A DNA stretch of 64,000 nucleotides from SNAP01 sp049671745 (GTDB taxonomy: Bacteria; Bacteroidota; Bacteroidia; Bacteroidales; Marinifilaceae), in NCBI GenBank assembly GCA_049671745.1, contig JBATVL010000076.1, positions 40,068 through 104,067 of the forward strand. The letters are read 5' to 3'. Positions within the stretch are counted from its first letter, which is position 1, and every line of letters begins with the position of its first letter. Below are positions 59,420 to 64,000 of this stretch, in pieces. Both the position numbers and the translations under genes were made by a program. The notes beneath the pieces are model-generated. The model was not told the DNA's origin, did no database searches, and was given only the letters and a program-made list of their open reading frames with translations.

Positions 59420-60535
59420 ATGATAAAGAAGATTTCATATATAGTACTAGGCTTATTTGTTGCCTCATGTGGTACATCAGACAATAAAGGGAAACAGCTT
59501 TCTGATTTAAAGAAACAAAGAGACGAATTATCACAGCAGATTGTTAAACTTACATCTGAACTTAGAAAAGAAAATGGTAGTCAAGTAGAGCATTCTTCTA
59601 TGGTGGATATTAAACAATATTCTGGTGTAGAGTTTAAGCATTATATAGATGTACAAGGATTAATAGAGAGTGATAATAACATACTTATTCCTGCACAATC
59701 TCCCGGATTAGTTAGACGAATTTTTGTTAAAGAAGGAGATAAAGTACATAAAGGGAAAGTTCTAGCTCAAATAGATTCTGATCTAATTTTAAGAGGAATT
59801 AAAGAGTTAAAGATCTCTCTTGAATTAGCTACAACTGTTTGTGAAAGACAAACTCGTTTATGGAATAAAAAGATTGGTTCTGAAATTCAATATCTTCAAG
59901 CAAAGACTCAAAAAGAATCTCTTGAAATGAAATTACAGTCGTTAAATAAGCAGTTAGAAATGAGTAGGATTATTGCTCCTATATCAGGAACAATTGATCA
60001 TATCTTGATAAAAGAAGGAGAAATGGCTGCAGCTGGTAAAGGTGCAATTAGAATAGTAAATGTCTCAGATCTTAAAATAACAGCCTCTTTATCTGAAATA
60101 TATATTAATGATATAAAGAAAGGTGATGATGTTGCAATTACTATCCCATCTTTAAATAAATTAGTAAATGATAAGGTTATTTCTGTTGCTAAGGTGATAG
60201 ATCCTAAAAATAGAACATTTAATATTGAAATAGCTGCTCCAGAATTAAAAAATATTAAGCCAAATATGCTTACTGTGTTAAGAGTAAATGATTACACTAA
60301 GGCGGATGCTATATTAGTTCCTATGAATATATTGCAAAATACAGGAAAGAAATTCTTTGTGTTTAAAGCAGTTCAAAAAGATGGAAAGTGGCATGCTAAG
60401 AAAGCCTTTGTTAAGCCTGGTAAATATTACAATAATCAGATTGAACTTTTAGAAGGTGTTGACGAAGGTGATTATTTAGTGACATTTGGTTTTCAACAGA
60501 TCTCTGATGGTTCATTATTGACTATTAGCAAGTAA
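59420..60535 (+). CDS. RND efflux periplasmic adaptor lipoprotein
   Basis: 371 residues. A lipobox (VASC, Cys ~17) anchors it to the membrane. A short coiled coil (27-50) is followed by the membrane-fusion-protein core: a biotinyl-lipoyl-like segment (ILIPAQSPGLVRRIFVKEGDKVHKGKVLAQIDSDL), a helical hairpin (~130-180), a second lipoyl half (IIAPISGTIDHILIKEGEMAAAGKG), and a beta-barrel domain. It connects the RND pump to TolC. It starts 19 nt after the TolC gene. Confidence 0.9.
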   Translation: MIKKISYIVLGLFVASCGTSDNKGKQLSDLKKQRDELSQQIVKLTSELRKENGSQVEHSSMVDIKQYSGVEFKHYIDVQGLIESDNNILIPAQSPGLVRRIFVKEGDKVHKGKVLAQIDSDLILRGIKELKISLELATTVCERQTRLWNKKIGSEIQYLQAKTQKESLEMKLQSLNKQLEMSRIIAPISGTIDHILIKEGEMAAAGKGAIRIVNVSDLKITASLSEIYINDIKKGDDVAITIPSLNKLVNDKVISVAKVIDPKNRTFNIEIAAPELKNIKPNMLTVLRVNDYTKADAILVPMNILQNTGKKFFVFKAVQKDGKWHAKKAFVKPGKYYNNQIELLEGVDEGDYLVTFGFQQISDGSLLTISK

Positions 60536-60552
60536 TTCTAAAAATAGAGAGA

Positions 60553-63500
60553 ATGAAACAAAGACGATTTAAATTATCTGATTTTGCGGTAGAGAATCGC
60601 ATTACTATGTATATTCTTACCGTGATAATGATCATAGCGGGAATATCAGCATATATGACTACATCTAAGGAAAGTTTCCCAGAGGTAACATTCCCTTATT
60701 ATTCGGTAATGACTATCTATCCTGGTACATCACCAGAGGATATGGAGAACCTTGTTACTCGTAGAATAGAGAAAGAAATTAAGTCAGTAGACGGAATCAA
60801 AAAAGTTACTTCTAAATCATTACAGGATGTTTCTTTAATTATTGTTGAGTTCGAAACTGGTGTAAATGAGATTACTGCTAATCAAGATATAAAAGATGCT
60901 GTAGATAAGGCTAAGCCTGAATTACCTACAGATATTTTGGCTGACCCAGAGGTTACAAGTATAGATATCTCTGATCAGCCCGTTCTGAATATTAACCTTT
61001 CTGGTGATATGTCCCTTGTTAAATTAAAGGAATATGCCGAAGATCTACAAGACGAACTAGAAGGTTTTGAAGAAGTTTCTAAAGTAGAGATTATTGGTGC
61101 TCCTGAACGTGAGATTCAGATTAATGTTGATATCTATAAGATGCAAGCTGCTGGCTTGAGTTTTAAGATGATAAGAGATAGAGTCTCTCAAGAGAATATG
61201 ACTATCTCTGGTGGTCTTATTGATATGAGCGATCTTAAAAGAAGTATGCGTATTACTGGAGAGATTGATAAACCTTCTGAGCTTAGAGATATATTATTGA
61301 AAGATGGTGTTTATCTTAAAGATGTTGCTCAGGTTGTTGATGGTTTTGAGGAAACAGCTTCTTTTGCTCGTCTGGATGGCGAGAATGTAATTACTTTAAA
61401 TGTTATCAGAAAATCTGGTAGAAACTTACTTGATGCAATTGATAAATCTAAAGCTTTTGTTGAAGAGTATAAAGATAAAATGCCAGATAGTTTGACTATA
61501 ACTATGACTGGTGATCAAAGTAGAACAACAAGAAATAGTATATCAGAACTTATAAATACTGTAATTTTCGGATTCCTTATTGTTGTGATGGTTCTTATGT
61601 TCTTTATGGGAATAAAAAATGCAATATTCGTGGGTATAGCAATTCCTATATCTATGGTAGTTTCTTTTATATTTATACAACTTGTAGGATTTACCGTTAA
61701 TATGGTTGTTCTAATGGCATTTATTCTGGTGCTGGGAATTGTGGTAGATAACGCCATTGTGGTGGTAGAGAATATCTATAGGCATTATATGGAAGACGAA
61801 GGTAAGACCATAGAAGAGGCCGTAAAAGTGGGTGTAGGTGAGGTTGCTATGCCAGTATTTACTGGAACGGTAACAACTATTGCTCCTTTCGTACCATTAC
61901 TATTCTGGCCCGGTATTATGGGACAGTTTATGATGTATATTCCTGCAACTATTATCTTAACACTTATAGTTTCTATGGTTGTGGCTTATATATGTAATCC
62001 TGTATTTGCTGTTTCTTTTATGAATAGAGAGAATCTTGCTAAGAAACCTTTCGTGAAGAAGAAATTCTTTAGATTCATTATTATTTCTGCTGCTATAGGT
62101 ATTATTGCTAAACTTATAGGTCTAACTATTATAGGAAATCTTGCTATTATTGTAGGTGTAGGTTATGCACTAATGAAACTTGCATTCAACCCAGGTATTG
62201 TTGCTTTTCAAGAGAAAGTATTACCTCGTATGAGTTTATCTTATAAGAAACTTGTTGAGAAAGTTCTTGTAGGAAAAAGACCTCTTATTTTAACTTTATC
62301 AACATTTGCTTTATTAGTTTTCACTTTCTTTATAATGGGAATAATGAAACCTTCAGTGGTTCTTTTCCCTAATGGTGATCCTAACCAGATTTATGCATAT
62401 GTAACTATGCCTGCCGGAACTTCAATTAATAAGACTAATGAAGTTACTAAAGAAGTAGAAGCTAGATTTGCTGATATTATTAAGATGGATAATCCTGATC
62501 TTGAATATCTTATTTCTAATGTGGCTGTTAATGCTGGTAAAGGAATGTTTGATAGATCAGCTCAAGATAAATTATCTAAAGTGACTGCTGGTTTTGTAGA
62601 GTTTAAGCTAAGACAAGGCGAATCTACAGAAAAAACATTAGCTAAATTAAGACAAAGTTTCTTAGATACTCCTATTGCTGGTGCTGAGATTGTTGTTGAG
62701 ATGGAACCAAAGGGACCTCCAACAGGAGCCCCTATAGCTATAGAAATTTCTGGTGATGAGTATCCTGTGCTTATAGGAATGGAAAAACAGATTATAGAGG
62801 CTGTAAAAGAAAGTGGAATACATGGGATAGAGAGATTAAAATCAGATCTTGAGGTTTCTAATCCTGAACTTATTGTTGATATAGATAGAGTAAAAGCTAA
62901 CAAATACGGTATTACTACTGCTTATATAGGAATGGTTATTCGTACTGCTATTTATGGTGATGAAGTTTCTAAATATCGTGAGGGCGACGATGAATATAAG
63001 ATTATGCTTCGTCTGAAGAGAAAAGATAGATACGATATTGCTACTATAATGAATATGAATATGATTGTTCCTGACCCTAAAGGCGGAATTAGAAGTATTC
63101 CTATATCTGCGGTTGCTAACGTTCTTCCAAGTACTTCTTATGGTGGTATAATCAGAAAAGATTTTGAGAGAATGGTTACTATCTCTTCTAATGTTCTTGA
63201 AGGTTACAATGCTAATGAGATTATTGCAGATCTTAAAGCTGAACTTAAAGAGCAAGTATGGCCAGAGGGTTATACAGTTAAATTTGGTGGTGAACAAGAT
63301 GATCAAAAAGAGGCTGGTACTTTCTTAGTTAGAGCTTTGTTAATTGCTATTGCTATGATATTCGTTGTGCTTGTGGCTCAATTTAACTCTTTAGCTAAAC
63401 CATTAATTATCCTTCTGCAGATTCTATTCTCTATGATAGGTATCTTACTTGGTTTTACATTGTGTGGACTAGACATGTCTATCGTTATGACTGGTATGGG

Positions 63501-63870
63501 TATTATTGCAGTGGCCGGTATTGTGGTTAAGAATGCGATTATATTAATCGATTATATAGATGCTAAGATTGAAGAAGGTATGCCTTTAAAAGAGGCTATT
63601 ATAGATGCAGGTGCTACTCGTTTGAACCCAGTGTTATTAACTGCGGCTTCTACAGTATTAGGTGTGTTACCATTGGGTATTGGTTTTAATATCAACTTCC
63701 AAACATTGCTTACTGAACTTAACCCTCATATTTTCTGGGGTGGTGATTCTGCAGCATTCTGGAATCCATTGGCATGGACTATAATCTTCGGATTAACATT
63801 TGCTACATTCCTTACTATGATTATAGTACCTGCATTGTACTATATGACTTTTAAAAAGACAATTAAATAA
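60553..63870 (+). CDS. RND efflux pump permease with inter-repeat membrane insertion
   Basis: 1105 residues, about 60 more than AcrB. Family marks are NRITMYILTVIMIIAGISAY (TM1), porter domains with YPGTSPEDMENLVTRRIEKEI, and a TM4 motif VVDNAIVVVENIYRH with Asp399 and Asn400 where AcrB has Asp-Asp. Lys993 in VVKNAIILIDY matches the AcrB TM10 Lys. Residues ~490-560 between TM6 and TM7 add an extra hydrophobic hairpin (FIIISAAIGIIAKLIGLTII). It is probably a proton-driven exporter; substrates are unknown. Confidence 0.93.
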   Translation: MKQRRFKLSDFAVENRITMYILTVIMIIAGISAYMTTSKESFPEVTFPYYSVMTIYPGTSPEDMENLVTRRIEKEIKSVDGIKKVTSKSLQDVSLIIVEFETGVNEITANQDIKDAVDKAKPELPTDILADPEVTSIDISDQPVLNINLSGDMSLVKLKEYAEDLQDELEGFEEVSKVEIIGAPEREIQINVDIYKMQAAGLSFKMIRDRVSQENMTISGGLIDMSDLKRSMRITGEIDKPSELRDILLKDGVYLKDVAQVVDGFEETASFARLDGENVITLNVIRKSGRNLLDAIDKSKAFVEEYKDKMPDSLTITMTGDQSRTTRNSISELINTVIFGFLIVVMVLMFFMGIKNAIFVGIAIPISMVVSFIFIQLVGFTVNMVVLMAFILVLGIVVDNAIVVVENIYRHYMEDEGKTIEEAVKVGVGEVAMPVFTGTVTTIAPFVPLLFWPGIMGQFMMYIPATIILTLIVSMVVAYICNPVFAVSFMNRENLAKKPFVKKKFFRFIIISAAIGIIAKLIGLTIIGNLAIIVGVGYALMKLAFNPGIVAFQEKVLPRMSLSYKKLVEKVLVGKRPLILTLSTFALLVFTFFIMGIMKPSVVLFPNGDPNQIYAYVTMPAGTSINKTNEVTKEVEARFADIIKMDNPDLEYLISNVAVNAGKGMFDRSAQDKLSKVTAGFVEFKLRQGESTEKTLAKLRQSFLDTPIAGAEIVVEMEPKGPPTGAPIAIEISGDEYPVLIGMEKQIIEAVKESGIHGIERLKSDLEVSNPELIVDIDRVKANKYGITTAYIGMVIRTAIYGDEVSKYREGDDEYKIMLRLKRKDRYDIATIMNMNMIVPDPKGGIRSIPISAVANVLPSTSYGGIIRKDFERMVTISSNVLEGYNANEIIADLKAELKEQVWPEGYTVKFGGEQDDQKEAGTFLVRALLIAIAMIFVVLVAQFNSLAKPLIILLQILFSMIGILLGFTLCGLDMSIVMTGMGIIAVAGIVVKNAIILIDYIDAKIEEGMPLKEAIIDAGATRLNPVLLTAASTVLGVLPLGIGFNINFQTLLTELNPHIFWGGDSAAFWNPLAWTIIFGLTFATFLTMIIVPALYYMTFKKTIK

Positions 63871-63895
63871 TATTAAAATATCTTTCGTTAGGAAG

Positions 63896-64000
63896 TTAAT
63901 TCTTCCAATTATCTACCCAAAGAGTCCTGTTCTGAAGCGTCGGAACAGGCTCTTTATTTTGGGTAATAGTTTCTTTAATTTTTAATTCAGCTCTAATAGA
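63896..64000 (-). CDS. Possible C-terminal end of a convergent gene (partial)
   Basis: The minus strand from base 64000 is open for 34 codons to a TAA at 63898-63896 and reads as plausible protein (ending TLWVDNWKN). If real, the gene extends beyond the window. The same DNA contains a strong hairpin, so it may instead be untranslated terminator DNA. No family can be named. Confidence 0.3.
   Translation of the reverse strand, partial: SIRAELKIKETITQNKEPVPTLQNRTLWVDNWKN
63915..63964 (+). terminator. Hairpin terminator of the efflux operon
   Basis: ACCCAAAGAG and CCTGTTC (63915-63932) pair with GAACAGG and CTCTTT...TTGGGT (63943-63964), with small bulges; a TTTATTTT segment lies in the right arm. 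It may overlap the end of a convergent gene. Confidence 0.6.

Noticed and set aside
62842..63306. Long antisense open frame inside the RND permease gene
   Set aside because: Low-complexity composition (Asn, Ser, Ile) and no domain; a shadow of the permease.
1..64000. tRNA, rRNA, CRISPR arrays, riboswitches of known type, insertion sequences
   Set aside because: None could be recognised by reading; small structured RNAs may be missed without covariance searches.

Overview
The window is a chromosomal stretch of a low-GC member of the Bacteroidota, most likely order Bacteroidales. Three things support this. Many upstream regions carry the Bacteroidota promoter box TAnnTTTG, sometimes with TTTG about 19-22 bp further upstream. 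Shine-Dalgarno sequences are mostly weak or absent. Several neighbourhoods are typical of Bacteroidales: flippase-dut-nucleotidyltransferase-TPR-DUF4292-EnvC; DUF4271-HemD-like-rnpA-yidD-S41 protease; xth-dCMP deaminase-S41 protease-DUF4922; and a bifunctional DAHP synthase/chorismate mutase. The genus is not identified. No rRNA, tRNA, CRISPR array, transposase or prophage gene was seen.

Layout. 1-2.0 kb: the 3' part of a metallophosphoesterase gene, a small envelope protein, and a UPF0316 membrane protein. 2.4-9.3 kb: an envelope operon (flippase, dUTPase, sugar nucleotidyltransferase, TPR protein, DUF4292 lipoprotein, EnvC-like factor). 9.4-15.8 kb: RsbW-like ATPase, ybeY, mnmG, a parS-like site, adenine deaminase, uvrC. 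15.9-20.2 kb: DAHP synthase/chorismate mutase and polA back to back, separated by a 468-bp gap that holds an 11-bp-phased repeat array with nested inverted repeats. 20.2-25.4 kb: DUF4271, HemD-like, rnpA, yidD, S41 protease, then a Cys-Cys-Cys leader ORF and terminator in front of cysK. 25.4-31.7 kb (minus strand): M49-like peptidase lipoprotein, two tandem paralogous outer-membrane barrels, a membrane anti-sigma-like protein, an ECF sigma factor and a small exported protein. 31.8-35.4 kb: dusB and two paralogous alpha/beta-hydrolase lipoproteins flanking a decayed lipoprotein gene. 35.4-46.5 kb: AmpG-like MFS, acyl-CoA ligase, polyprenyl synthase, xth, dCMP deaminase, S41 protease, DUF4922, DUF1460, YceI, glycosyltransferase. 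46.6-52.7 kb: lepA, VanZ, rbfA, FtsX-type permease, DUF1456, PPIase, pheS. 52.8-57.2 kb: two tandem TPR sensor kinases with no response regulator. 57.3-63.9 kb: a TetR-regulated RND efflux operon. The last 105 bases may hold the end of a convergent gene.

The most interesting signals are regulatory. (1) The ECF sigma gene and both barrel paralogs share an upstream motif, TGTAACTT-N9-T(C/A)AATCGTC on the minus strand, which puts AAC 16 nt from CGTC as in ECF promoters. This suggests a small autoregulated envelope regulon. (2) A 21-codon ORF with three consecutive Cys codons, followed by a hairpin and a terminator, sits directly before cysK and looks like a cysteine attenuator. (3) A single parS-like 16-mer lies between mnmG and ade. 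(4) The DAHP synthase-polA gap holds the 11-bp-phased repeat array. All functions below are inferred from sequence motifs and general family knowledge; no database search was run.
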